A DNA stretch of 64,000 nt from Rhizobium sp. CCGE531 (lineage in GTDB: Bacteria; Pseudomonadota; Alphaproteobacteria; Rhizobiales; Rhizobiaceae). The notes beneath the pieces are model-generated. The model was not told the DNA's origin. It saw only the letters and a list, made by a program, of their open reading frames with translations, and did no database searches. The stretch is from NCBI RefSeq assembly GCF_003627795.1, contig NZ_CP032684.1, positions 969,001 to 1,033,000 on the forward strand, read 5' to 3'. Below, piece after piece: positions 16,978-24,747 of this stretch. The translations under genes and the position numbers were made by a program. The first letter of the stretch is position 1; the number at the start of each line of letters is the position of its first letter.

Positions 16978-18066
16978 ATGAACATGGCCGTTCCCCTTTC
17001 GCATCGCCACCTCGACCAGATGCAGCCCTGGAGCGACAGGCAGCATCTGCTTGAATGCCTCTCGGCAACGCCCGAAGCGCCCGACGTGATGACCTTCACG
17101 TTCCGGTCCGACGAGGACAACTGGTTCCGCTATCTGCCGGGCCAGTTCGTGACGCTGGAGCTGCCAACGGCTCCGGAGCCGGTCATGCGCACCTATACGC
17201 TGTCGTCGACGCCGTCGCGGCCCTTCTCGGTCGCCGTGACGGTGAAGGCACAGAAGGACAGCATCGGCACGCGCTGGATGTTCGAGAACCTGAAGCCGGG
17301 CATGCGCGTCAAGGCTTTCGGCCCGCTTGGCGATTTCAGCCATATCCGTCATCCCGGCGAAAAATATCTCTTTGTCTCCGCCGGCTCCGGCATCACGCCG
17401 ATGATGTCGATGACGCGCTACATGGCCGACACGGCGCCGCTGTCGGATATTACCTTCGTCAACTGCTCGCGTAGCCCGGCCGACATCATCTTCCGGTCCG
17501 AGCTCGAATATCTCGCCCGCTTCATGCCTAACCTCAATCTCGGCCTGATCGTCGAGGGTTGCGGCCGCACCGATCTCTGGTCGGGATTGAAGGGACGCAT
17601 CGACAAGGCGAAGATCGGCCTGCTGGCGCCCGATTTCATGGATCGGACCATCTTCTGCTGCGGCCCGGAAGTCTTCATGGACGCCGTGCGCTCCATGCTG
17701 GAGGCGCATGGCTTCGACATGTCGCGCTACCACCAGGAAAGCTTCCAGCCGGCGAATGCGGCAACGCCGCTTGCGGAGGTTTCCGATGATGCGTCGGGCG
17801 AGGCTGCGACGACGATCCGTTTCACGATGGCCGGCAAGGACGTCGTCTGCGCGGCGGGTCAGACCGTGCTGCAGGCCGCGCGCGGCGCCGGTGTGCGCAT
17901 CGGTGCGGCCTGCGAATCGGGGCTCTGCGGCACATGCCGGGTGCTGAAACTCTCGGGCGAAGTCGAGATGAGCCACAATGGCGGCATCCTCGATGACGAG
18001 ATCGAAGAGGGGTATATCCTCGCCTGCTGTTCGCGTCCGAAGACGGATGTCCAGGTCGAGGCCTGA
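16978..18066 (+). CDS. gbcB: Ferredoxin reductase partner of the Rieske oxygenase
   Basis: A 362-residue electron-transfer protein that takes electrons from NAD(P)H through FAD to a plant-type [2Fe-2S] cluster and on to GbcA. Seen in order: FAD-binding beta-barrel with RTYTLSSTPS (about 77-86), nucleotide-binding domain with FVSAGSGITPMMSM, CCGPEVFMDAV near 225, and a C-terminal ferredoxin domain with CESGLCGTCRVL followed by a fourth Cys in ACCSRP. Starts at ATG 16978, only 2 nt after the gbcA stop, so the pair is translationally linked and falls under the same riboswitch. Annotation pipelines often call such proteins hybrid-cluster oxidoreductases; the cluster here is [2Fe-2S]. Confidence 0.85.
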   Translation: MNMAVPLSHRHLDQMQPWSDRQHLLECLSATPEAPDVMTFTFRSDEDNWFRYLPGQFVTLELPTAPEPVMRTYTLSSTPSRPFSVAVTVKAQKDSIGTRWMFENLKPGMRVKAFGPLGDFSHIRHPGEKYLFVSAGSGITPMMSMTRYMADTAPLSDITFVNCSRSPADIIFRSELEYLARFMPNLNLGLIVEGCGRTDLWSGLKGRIDKAKIGLLAPDFMDRTIFCCGPEVFMDAVRSMLEAHGFDMSRYHQESFQPANAATPLAEVSDDASGEAATTIRFTMAGKDVVCAAGQTVLQAARGAGVRIGAACESGLCGTCRVLKLSGEVEMSHNGGILDDEIEEGYILACCSRPKTDVQVEA

Positions 18067-18067
18067 A

Positions 18068-18112
18068 GCATGGCGCGCAAAGCCGCGCAGCGGTTTTGCG
18101 GCAACGACATGC
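18068..18112. repeat. Degenerate element A palindrome
   Basis: AGCATGGCGCGCAAAGCC..GCAGCGGTTTTGCGGC..ACATGC matches the general plan of the GAGCATGATG palindrome (outer GCATG/CATGC, inner AAAGCCGC/GCGGTTTTGC) but with changed sequence. It sits between convergent gbcB and the GH25-like gene and may act as their terminator. Confidence 0.45.
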
Positions 18113-18166
18113 GCAAAGTCAAAATACTGAAGCGCGAAAAGCGAATCGGAAGGATCGCGGCGCGCT

Positions 18167-19171
18167 TCAGAAATCCTGATAGTTCAGTTCGTTGATCTCG
18201 ACCGGTTTCGATTGCGGGGTTGATGCCGTAACGACGGGATCGACCATCAGCGAGACGAGCGTCTGCCGTGGCCCGTTGCACGTCGGCGCCTGTGCGATCA
18301 TCAGGTCGGGCGCCGGCAGCGGCCTGGCCGGCAGGAGATCGCCCTGCGGCCAGATCCTGGCGAGCTGAACCTTCGTCATCGGCACGACATTGACGTCGAT
18401 ATCGGTCAACGTGCCCGGTACGCGATAGGGGCAGCTCTTCTCGGAGCAATTGTCCGAAGAAGCGAACTGCCAGATGGCATAGCTGTCCCAATTGCCGAGC
18501 GGAAAGGTGCCCTTCACGTCAGGCTTGTAACGCGCGTACCACAATGGCAGCCGCGATAGCAGCGGATAGTTGTCCCGGTGATCGGCGATGTATCGCGCCG
18601 TATTATGGTTGACGTAGAGAATGGGGTAGCGCCCGGTCCTGACCTTGATATGGGCCACGAAGATCTGGGCGTCCTCAAGCGACATGAATTGCGCCGTGTC
18701 TATGCCGTCTATGTCGAGTACCATCAGCTCGTCCGGCTGCGGATCGGCATAGTCGAGAAAATGATTGGCCTGATCGATCGGATTGCCAGGCCGTCCCAGG
18801 TGATAGGCGCCCCATAACAGGCCATTTGCCTTTGCCAGCATGCGGCGGGTCTGGAACAGCTCGCGGCTGACCGCATATTTGCGCCACATCGTCCGACAAT
18901 GGGCCACCGTATCGCCGCCGTGGTCGCCGGTGCAGCTGAAGCTTTCGGGCAATCCGTCGGAGGCCTTGGAGATGAAACCGGCGATCCGTTTGTCCTGCAG
19001 AAATGCGTTCCAGTCGATGGTGTTCAGCTCGTAAGCATCGACGATGAGGGCGTTTTTCGGATCGCTCCAAGGCTGGCTTTCGCCGGCCGAAGGCTCGGAG
19101 ACCGGCCCCATCAGGGTCAGGATCGTCAGCAAGCCGCAAATCAGGAGGTTACTCTGCCGGTATCCCTTCAT
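18167..19171 (-). CDS. Secreted GH25-like (lysozyme-family) protein
   Basis: A 334-residue protein with an N-terminal signal peptide or anchor (hydrophobic residues 8-24, then PSAGESQP). Residues 40-260 fit the glycoside hydrolase 25 barrel: ALIVDAYELNTIDW, GFISKASDG, LWGAYHLG, DELMVLDIDG, YPILYVNHNTARYI, LPLWYARY and YAIWQFAS. Family members hydrolyse the beta-1,4 bond of peptidoglycan in the periplasm or outside. Odd: the catalytic D-x-E motif reads D153-I-D155, so the expected acid Glu is Asp. Two or more Cys pairs suggest disulfides. The last 75 residues are a Pro-rich tail of unknown role. Activity is therefore uncertain. Confidence 0.75.
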   Translation of the reverse strand: MKGYRQSNLLICGLLTILTLMGPVSEPSAGESQPWSDPKNALIVDAYELNTIDWNAFLQDKRIAGFISKASDGLPESFSCTGDHGGDTVAHCRTMWRKYAVSRELFQTRRMLAKANGLLWGAYHLGRPGNPIDQANHFLDYADPQPDELMVLDIDGIDTAQFMSLEDAQIFVAHIKVRTGRYPILYVNHNTARYIADHRDNYPLLSRLPLWYARYKPDVKGTFPLGNWDSYAIWQFASSDNCSEKSCPYRVPGTLTDIDVNVVPMTKVQLARIWPQGDLLPARPLPAPDLMIAQAPTCNGPRQTLVSLMVDPVVTASTPQSKPVEINELNYQDF

Positions 19172-19409
19172 GAAATAATAGTAAGGATTGCTGGTTAATC
19201 TTGGGTTAAGGATGAAATCACTATAAATTCATCGTGGAGCCCCGCATAACTCCTTAAATTGGCAGGGATTTGAGGAACCAAATAACGCGCTGCCACGTTT
19301 CTTGTCGTCTACTCGGATATGCGACGAAGCAGGCGGCGAAACCTTGCTCGGGAAGCATTCCCGACATAAATGCTATAGGCTTGAGCATAAGTCGAACCAG
19401 GAAATGGAG

Positions 19410-19892
19410 ATGAAGATGCTTGGTTTCCGTGCAAAAATCGCGACCGTCGCCGTAACGGCCGCCGTCGCCCTGACGAGCTTCACACCGTCTTTCGCCATCC
19501 AGATGCCCGCCGCGCCGATCGCAACAGCGTATCAGGCCGCGCCCGCCCAGGCCGCGCCCGGCAATGTCGAACAGGTTCAATGGCGCCATGGTGGTTACTA
19601 TCGCCGCGGCTGGTATGGCGGCTATCGTGGTTATCGGGGAGGCTATCGTGATGGCTATCGCTACCATGATGGCTATTGGTTCCCGCTGGCTGCCTTCGGC
19701 GCCGGCGCGCTCATCGGCGGCGCGATCGCCAGCCAGCCGCGCTATTATGAGCCGGCTCCGGCTCCGAGCGCTGAGATCAACCCACGCCATGTCGGATGGT
19801 GCGAGTCGCGCTATCGGTCCTATCGCTCCTACGACAACACGTTCCAGCCCAATTCCGGCCCGCGCCGCCAGTGTTACTCGCCGTATTTCTAA
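19410..19892 (+). CDS. BA14K family protein
   Basis: A 160-residue protein of the BA14K family, first known as a Brucella immunoreactive antigen with lectin-like reports. It has a signal peptide ([22 protein letters not shown]), then a Tyr/Gly/Arg repeat ([20 protein letters not shown]), one hydrophobic segment [17 protein letters not shown] that could be a membrane helix, and the C-terminal signature [29 protein letters not shown] with two Cys. ATG 19410 is chosen because AGGA lies 7 nt upstream; ATG 19404 is too close to it. Location is inferred as membrane-attached in the periplasm. Rhizobia usually carry several paralogues. Confidence 0.85.
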   Translation: MKMLGFRAKIATVAVTAAVALTSFTPSFAIQMPAAPIATAYQAAPAQAAPGNVEQVQWRHGGYYRRGWYGGYRGYRGGYRDGYRYHDGYWFPLAAFGAGALIGGAIASQPRYYEPAPAPSAEINPRHVGWCESRYRSYRSYDNTFQPNSGPRRQCYSPYF

Positions 19893-19893
19893 A

Positions 19894-19937
19894 GCAGTTC
19901 CGGGAAAAGTGCCGAGCGGTTTTCCGTCCGGAATTGC
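19894..19937. repeat. Degenerate element A palindrome
   Basis: GCAGTTCCGG..AAAAGTGCCGAGCGGTTTTCCG..CCGGAATTGC keeps the inner AAAAGTG..AGCGGTTTT part shared with the copies at 3184 and 42820, with different outer arms. It begins 2 nt after the BA14K stop. Confidence 0.55.
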
Positions 19938-19978
19938 GAGACAACAAAGAGATGGAGCGGTTCAGAGAGCATCATCAA

Positions 19979-20014
19979 TGCAAGCCGTCCGGTCCATGCC
20001 GGGCGGCTTTTGCG
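19979..20014 (+). terminator. Stem-loop terminator after the BA14K gene
   Basis: GCAAGCCGTCCGG pairs with CCGGGCGGCTTTTGC (one G-U pair) around the loop TCCATG, and the 3' arm carries TTTT. It lies about 90 nt after the stop codon and just before the convergent zntB-like gene end. Confidence 0.65.
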
Positions 20015-20024
20015 TGCTTCGACG

Positions 20025-21026
20025 TCAGAGAATGCTGACCCGCTTGAGCAGCCACCATGCCAGCAGCATGGAGGCGATGATGAAGCCGACGGCATATTCT
20101 GTGCCGCCCGCGCCGCCCGAAAGCGGCAGGTTCGAGGTGTTCATGCCGAAGAAGCCGGTCACCAGCGTCGGCGGCAGCAGAAACGCGGTCATGATCGACA
20201 GGATGTAGAGATGGCGGTTGATTTCGGAAGAGAGCTTCGAGTCGATTTCTTCGTGCAGAAGCCTGGCTCGCTCCTGCAATGCATAGACATCGTGTTCGAC
20301 TGCCTCGAGCCGGCCCGTCAAGCGCCCGGCAACGTCCTCGAAACCGAGTGGCAGTTCCTCATCGTCGGAGGCGGCCGCATGGCGCATCAGCGACAGGACC
20401 GTCCGCAGATGGCGATGCAGGCGCACGATCGTCCTGCGGATTGGCGGAAGCCGCGTGCGCTCGTCGCGTGACGTATTCCCGTGGACGAAATCCTCGATGG
20501 CATTGAGCTCCTCGCTGATCTCGATGACGATCGAAATCAGGGTGCGCTGGAATTCGACGACCAGCAGCTCGAAAATATCGAGCGGCCGCAAAAACCTCGC
20601 GGCGTTTTTGTCGATCAGCATTCGCGCCCGATCCAGGCTACGAAGCGGCTGCAGTCGGCTGGTAATGAGCATGCGGTCAGTCACGGCGAAATGCAGCCAG
20701 CCGATATCGTGGGTGTCTCTGGCAAAGTCGCGTTGAAAATCGATCAGCGTGCCGAAGAGCATCTGTTCGTCGACGGTGACCGCCGCATGCGTCTCGTGGC
20801 TCGTCAGCGCTATGCGGGCGGCTTCGTTCAGCCCCGGTGCATCATCGAGAAAAGCCGGCACGCGCGCATCGACGAGATTGAGATGCAGCCACAGGAAGCC
20901 GTCTTCGGCAAAGAGCGTTGAACGATCGGTATCGTCGGGTAGCCGCTCCGGCTTGGCTTCGCCTGGACGGAGACGATAGGCCCAGATGAAGCCGGGTATG
21001 GTGTTGACTGACGTGATCGTGTTCAT
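20025..21026 (-). CDS. zntB: CorA-family metal ion transporter, ZntB type
   Basis: A 333-residue inner membrane transporter with a large cytoplasmic funnel domain and two C-terminal helices. Seen: the pore signature GMN in FFGMNTSNLPL at about residue 299, between helix 1 (LSIMTAFLLPPTLVTGFF) and helix 2 (YAVGFIIASMLLAWWLL), and the long coiled-helix region with LEAVEHDVYALQERARLLHEEI. The N-terminus INTIPGFIWAYRL fits ZntB, which moves Zn2+ in exchange with protons. CorA (Mg2+) is the alternative; ion choice cannot be settled by sequence alone. Starts at ATG 21026, with no operon partner. Confidence 0.83.
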   Translation of the reverse strand: MNTITSVNTIPGFIWAYRLRPGEAKPERLPDDTDRSTLFAEDGFLWLHLNLVDARVPAFLDDAPGLNEAARIALTSHETHAAVTVDEQMLFGTLIDFQRDFARDTHDIGWLHFAVTDRMLITSRLQPLRSLDRARMLIDKNAARFLRPLDIFELLVVEFQRTLISIVIEISEELNAIEDFVHGNTSRDERTRLPPIRRTIVRLHRHLRTVLSLMRHAAASDDEELPLGFEDVAGRLTGRLEAVEHDVYALQERARLLHEEIDSKLSSEINRHLYILSIMTAFLLPPTLVTGFFGMNTSNLPLSGGAGGTEYAVGFIIASMLLAWWLLKRVSIL

Positions 21027-21218
21027 GGCTGTATCATTCGCGTTGTCTGAACAGTTGCCTTAGTCTTCGTTCATGACGATTGTTTATGCAAGTCCGTGCT
21101 TTGGTGGAATAATCGCGGCTGCGGGCGGCGATGTCACAGCCGCGCGGCGCGTGCAAGGCGTAAAGGATGTCAAGGTTCGCGAAAGGGTGGAAATTAACAT
21201 CTTGCCGCTTCGCTAAAA

Positions 21219-21248
21219 TTGACGTTTACGTAAAAATAAACTAGCTAT
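21219..21248 (+). promoter_or_regulatory. Candidate promoter with a MerR/LiuR-like operator
   Basis: TTGACGTTTACGTAAA (21219-21234) contains the palindrome TTTACGTAAA; its TTGACG could be a -35 box, with TAGCTA (21242-21247) 17 nt further as -10. Sites of this TTTACGTAAA type are associated, as I recall, with MerR-family regulators (LiuR) of branched-chain and fatty-acid degradation. The gene downstream is an acyl-CoA dehydrogenase, which fits. It lies about 70 nt upstream of the start. Confidence 0.45.
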
Positions 21249-21313
21249 GACCACAGATGAGCGGTGATCCGGGTGAGGCGGGTCATTGACGGCACCAATG
21301 CGGAGGAAACAGC

Positions 21314-23092
21314 ATGTACAAGGCGCCAGTCGAGGAAATCGCGTTCACGCTGAAGCATGTCGCCGGCATGGAACGCGCGATGGAAGAGGGCGTCCTCGGC
21401 GATCTGAGCGCCGATGTCGTCGATGCCATCCTTTCGGAGGCCGGCCGTTTTGCCGGCGAGGAGATGGAGCCGCTTGCCGAGATCGGCGACCGACAGGGCG
21501 CGCGTCTGGCCGATGGCAAGGTTGTACTTCCCGACGGGTGGGAGAAACTCTATCGCGATTGGATCGCCGGCGGTTGGAACGGCTTGACCGCGCCCGAGGA
21601 ATTCGGCGGGCAGGGCCTGCCGCATATGCTGAATGTCGCGACGCTGGAAATGTGGAACTCGGCTTCCATGGCGTTCGGTCTCGCGCCGACGCTGACCATG
21701 GGAGCGGTCGAGGCGCTGATTGCCCATGGCAGCGACGACCTCAAGAAAAAATACTTGGAAAAGCTCGTCTCCGGGCAATGGTCCGGTACGATGAACCTGA
21801 CCGAGCCGCATGCCGGTTCCGATGTCGGCGCATTGCGCACCCGCGCCGAACGCCGCGGCGACGGCACCTATCGCCTTTTCGGCCAGAAGATCTTTATTAC
21901 CTGGGGCGATCACGAGGCGGCCGAAAATATCGTCCATTTCGTTCTCGCCCGTCTTCCGGATGCGCCGGCCGGCACGCGCGGCATTTCGCTGTTCCTCGTG
22001 CCGAAATTCCTGGTGAATGACGACGGCTCGCTCGGCGCCCGCAACGACTATTTCGCCCATTCGCTCGAACACAAGCTCGGCATCCACGGCTCGCCGACCT
22101 GCACGATGATTTATGGCGATGGAAAATACGGTACTGAGAAGGGCGCCGTCGCCTGGCTTGTGGGCGAGGAAAACAAGGGCCTCGCCTGCATGTTCACGAT
22201 GATGAACAATGCCCGTCTTGCCGTCGGCATCCAGGGCGTTGCGATTGCCGAGGCCGCGACCCAGAAGGCCATCGCCTATGCCAGGGAGCGGACGCAGGGC
22301 CGCGCACCGGGCACGACATCATCGGGCATGAGCCCGATCATCGAGCATCCCGATGTCGCACGCATGCTGCTAACGATGAAAGCGCTGACGCAAGGTTCGC
22401 GCGCCATCTGCTACGCCTGCGCCGAGGCGATCGACATGTCGCATCGCGATCCGCAAAAGGGCCGCTTCTGGCAGGAGCGCGCCGCATTGCTCACGCCGAT
22501 CGCCAAATCCTTCTCCACCGATGCCGGCGTCGATGTCGCCTCGTTGGGAATCCAGGTTCACGGCGGCATGGGCTTCATCGAGGAGACCGGAGCCGCGCGC
22601 CTGCTGCGCGATGCGCGCATCGCGCCGATCTACGAGGGCACCAACGGCATTCAGGCGATCGATCTGGTGGTGCGCAAGCTGACGATCGCCAATGGCGATC
22701 ATATGCGCGGTTTCCTCGCCGAATTGCTTGAGATCGCGGACACCGTCGCGAAATCGAATCTCGATGGCTTCGGCGAGACCGCGCCACGGCTGCGGGCGGC
22801 GATTGCCGATCTCGAAAAGGCGAGCGAATGGCTGCTTTCAAAACAGGCTGAAGGCGCCGTTGCCGAGGCTCTGGCAGGCGCCACGCCTTACCAGCGGCTC
22901 TTCGGCCTGGTGCTGACCGGATCCTATCTCGCCAAGGGCGGGCTTGCCGATGCGGGGGATGGCGAGGGAGGCAAGCGCATTGCGCTTTGCCGTTTCGCCG
23001 CCGAGAACCTTCTGGCTGAAACCGCTGCCCTTGCCGACCGAGTCATTACCGGAGCCGGCAGTCTTGAAGCCGCCCGCATCGCGCTTGCCTAA
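21314..23092 (+). CDS. Acyl-CoA dehydrogenase
   Basis: A 592-residue FAD enzyme that introduces a trans-2 double bond in an acyl-CoA and passes electrons to ETF. Seen: N-terminal helical domain, mid beta-domain with MNLTEPHAGSDVGALRTRA and KIFITWGDHE, and C-terminal domain with IQVHGGMGFIEETGAARLLRDARI and the catalytic-Glu motif YEGTNGIQAIDL at about residue 440. An extra 150-residue C-terminal helical domain makes this the long subclass that includes DmdC-like enzymes. Starts at ATG 21314 after GGAGGAAA. The enoyl-CoA hydratase gene follows after 6 nt, so the two form consecutive beta-oxidation steps. Chain specificity is unknown. Confidence 0.92.
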   Translation: MYKAPVEEIAFTLKHVAGMERAMEEGVLGDLSADVVDAILSEAGRFAGEEMEPLAEIGDRQGARLADGKVVLPDGWEKLYRDWIAGGWNGLTAPEEFGGQGLPHMLNVATLEMWNSASMAFGLAPTLTMGAVEALIAHGSDDLKKKYLEKLVSGQWSGTMNLTEPHAGSDVGALRTRAERRGDGTYRLFGQKIFITWGDHEAAENIVHFVLARLPDAPAGTRGISLFLVPKFLVNDDGSLGARNDYFAHSLEHKLGIHGSPTCTMIYGDGKYGTEKGAVAWLVGEENKGLACMFTMMNNARLAVGIQGVAIAEAATQKAIAYARERTQGRAPGTTSSGMSPIIEHPDVARMLLTMKALTQGSRAICYACAEAIDMSHRDPQKGRFWQERAALLTPIAKSFSTDAGVDVASLGIQVHGGMGFIEETGAARLLRDARIAPIYEGTNGIQAIDLVVRKLTIANGDHMRGFLAELLEIADTVAKSNLDGFGETAPRLRAAIADLEKASEWLLSKQAEGAVAEALAGATPYQRLFGLVLTGSYLAKGGLADAGDGEGGKRIALCRFAAENLLAETAALADRVITGAGSLEAARIALA

Positions 23093-23098
23093 GGACAT

Positions 23099-23854
23099 AT
23101 GATGACCGACCATATTCTGATCGAACGCCCCGAGACCGCGCCGCAGGTTCAGGTCATCCGGTTCAACCGACCGGAAAAGAAGAATGCCATCACGCGCGCC
23201 ATGTATCAGACCATGACTGATGCATTGAAGGCGGCGGAGGAAGCGTCGCATATCCGCGTTCATGCCTTCCTCGGCACGGAAGGCTGCTTCTCGGCCGGCA
23301 ATGATTTGGCCGATTTCCTCGCCTTCGCCATGAGCGGCAACATGGGACGCGAAGTGATTGATTTTCTCGTCGCGCTGGCGAGCACGAAGAAGCCGGTCGT
23401 CTCCGGCGTCGACGGCCTGGCGATCGGCATCGGCACCACGATCCATCTGCATTGCGACCTGACGGTTGCCTCCGATCGCAGCCTGTTCAAGACACCCTTC
23501 GTCGATCTCGCCCTCGTTCCCGAAGCGGCTTCGAGCCTGCTTGCCCCGCGCGTGATGGGCCATCAGCGCGCTTTCGCCCTGCTCGCTCTCGGTGAGAGCT
23601 TTTCAGCCGCCGAAGCAAAGGAAGCCGGCCTGATCTGGAGGGTGACCGGACCGGAAGCGGTGGAGGCCGAAACGCTGTCGCTGGCCGCCAAGCTCGCCGC
23701 CAAGCCACCCGAAGCCCTGCGGATCGCCCGCGACCTGATGCGCGGCCCGCCGGACGCGGTGCTCGACCGAATTCAAAAAGAAGCCGAGCATTTCGCCGCC
23801 CAGCTGAAAAGCGCCGAGGCCCGCGCGGCCTTCGAGGCCTTCATGAAGCGGTGA
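23099..23854 (+). CDS. Enoyl-CoA hydratase/isomerase family protein
   Basis: A 251-residue crotonase-fold protein. It would add water to the enoyl-CoA made by the dehydrogenase encoded just upstream. Seen: FNRPEKKNAITRAMYQTM, the oxyanion-hole segment FSAGNDLADFLAF and VSGVDGLAIGIGTTIHLHCDLTVASDRSLFKTPF trimmed to its core GVDGLAIGIG. In LVPEAASSLLAPRVMG the Glu could be the acid/base residue. Two adjacent ATGs exist (23099, 23102); AAGGA overlapping the preceding stop codon is better spaced for 23102. Crotonase members also include isomerases, so the exact reaction is not certain. Confidence 0.88.
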   Translation: MMTDHILIERPETAPQVQVIRFNRPEKKNAITRAMYQTMTDALKAAEEASHIRVHAFLGTEGCFSAGNDLADFLAFAMSGNMGREVIDFLVALASTKKPVVSGVDGLAIGIGTTIHLHCDLTVASDRSLFKTPFVDLALVPEAASSLLAPRVMGHQRAFALLALGESFSAAEAKEAGLIWRVTGPEAVEAETLSLAAKLAAKPPEALRIARDLMRGPPDAVLDRIQKEAEHFAAQLKSAEARAAFEAFMKR

Positions 23855-23862
23855 AGCTCAAC

Positions 23863-23911
23863 CCGCCCTCGTGGTTCGAGACGGCCTTTCAGGCCTCCTC
23901 ACCATGAGGGC
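23863..23911. repeat. Element C palindrome, copy 1
   Basis: CCGCCCTCGTGGTTCGAGAC..GGCCTTTCAGGCC..TCCTCACCATGAGGGC, followed at 24048-24096 by the same 48-nt unit in inverted orientation. It is one of five copies within 860 bp around a GIY-YIG gene. Confidence 0.8.
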
Positions 23912-24047
23912 TGATCACCGTACCAGCCGACGGGAGCCTTTCGGGCTTTGGCCACTTCACGGGTTTCACTTATCTTGATCATTTTCAGATCCGCAGATCT
24001 ACTCATGAGGCTGCCGAAGCTGACTCGTTTGAAACGCGGTGACCACT

Positions 24048-24096
24048 CCGCCCTCATGGTGAGGAGGCCTGAAAGGCCGTCTCGAACCACGAGGGT
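24048..24096. repeat. Element C palindrome, copy 2 (inverted)
   Basis: An inverted copy of the unit at 23863-23911; the pair encloses 136 nt with no gene. It ends 8 nt before the stop codon of the convergent GIY-YIG gene. Confidence 0.8.
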
Positions 24097-24104
24097 CAGG
24101 CCCC

Positions 24105-24413
24105 TTAATCCCCATTCAGCTTGCTTTCCACCGGCCCACGACGAGACAAAGCAGGCAAAGCCTCATAGTCTAACGCAATCAGCGCCTCTTTCTTCCGCCG
24201 CGACCAGCCCTTGATCTGTCGTTCGCGGGCGATGGCGTCGATGATGCGGTCGTAGACTTCCTGAAACACCAGTTCGACGGGCCGGCGCTTGGCGGTGTAA
24301 CCGTCATAGATGCCCGCATTGTGCTCCCAAACCCGCCCTTCGATCGGCTGCTTGGTCAGGCCTGTATAATAGGAGCCATCGCTGCAGCGAAGGATATAAA
24401 CGGTCGCTTCCAT
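24105..24413 (-). CDS. GIY-YIG nuclease family protein (small, UPF0213-like)
   Basis: A 102-residue single-domain protein. Seen: the first motif as VYILRCSDGSYYTGLT (GIY/YIG variant VYI..YTG), an Arg in IEGRVWEHNAG, the Tyr/Lys/Arg motif YTAKRRPVELVFQEVYD, and the Glu helix AIARERQIKGWSRRKKEALI. This minimal form has no DNA-binding partner domain. Its cellular role is unknown; relatives are proposed to act in repair or with mobile DNA. It lies inside a cluster of five element C palindromes, the nearest 8 nt from its stop codon and another about 65 nt upstream of its start. Confidence 0.88.
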   Translation of the reverse strand: MEATVYILRCSDGSYYTGLTKQPIEGRVWEHNAGIYDGYTAKRRPVELVFQEVYDRIIDAIARERQIKGWSRRKKEALIALDYEALPALSRRGPVESKLNGD

Positions 24414-24487
24414 GGTAGGGCTCTCAAAGTGGGGACGAGCGATTTTCTACCATTTGGTGTGTCATGAGGTCAATTCTTTTCCCTCAT

Positions 24488-24720
24488 CCGCCCTCGTGGT
24501 TCGAGGGTCGCCCTTCGACAAGCTCAGGGCTCCCACCTCACCATGAGGGCTAGCCTTTTACGCATCTCGGTCGCCACTTACCGCCCCGTTGCCGTTCGAG
24601 ACGCCTCTATAGGCCTCCTCACCATGAGGGCTAAGCTCTTGCGTGTTTCGACCGCGACCCACTCCGCCCTCATGGTGAGGAGCGAAAGCCCGTAGGGCTG
24701 CAGCCTCGAACCACGAGGGT
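24488..24720. repeat. Element C palindromes, copies 3-5
   Basis: Three variants of the unit lie at about 24488-24550, 24594-24632 and 24665-24720. Copy 5 is inverted relative to 3 and 4 and carries an altered centre (GCGAAAGCCCGTAGGGCTGCAG). They fill most of the 334-nt gap between the GIY-YIG gene and the RNA methyltransferase gene; no ORF is credible there. Confidence 0.75.
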
Positions 24721-24747
24721 CGGCCACTTTACTCGCGATCAAGAGAA

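Noticed and set aside
23863..24720. A possible CRISPR array around the GIY-YIG gene
   Set aside because: Units occur in both orientations, with irregular spacing and internal variation, no constant spacer length and no cas genes.
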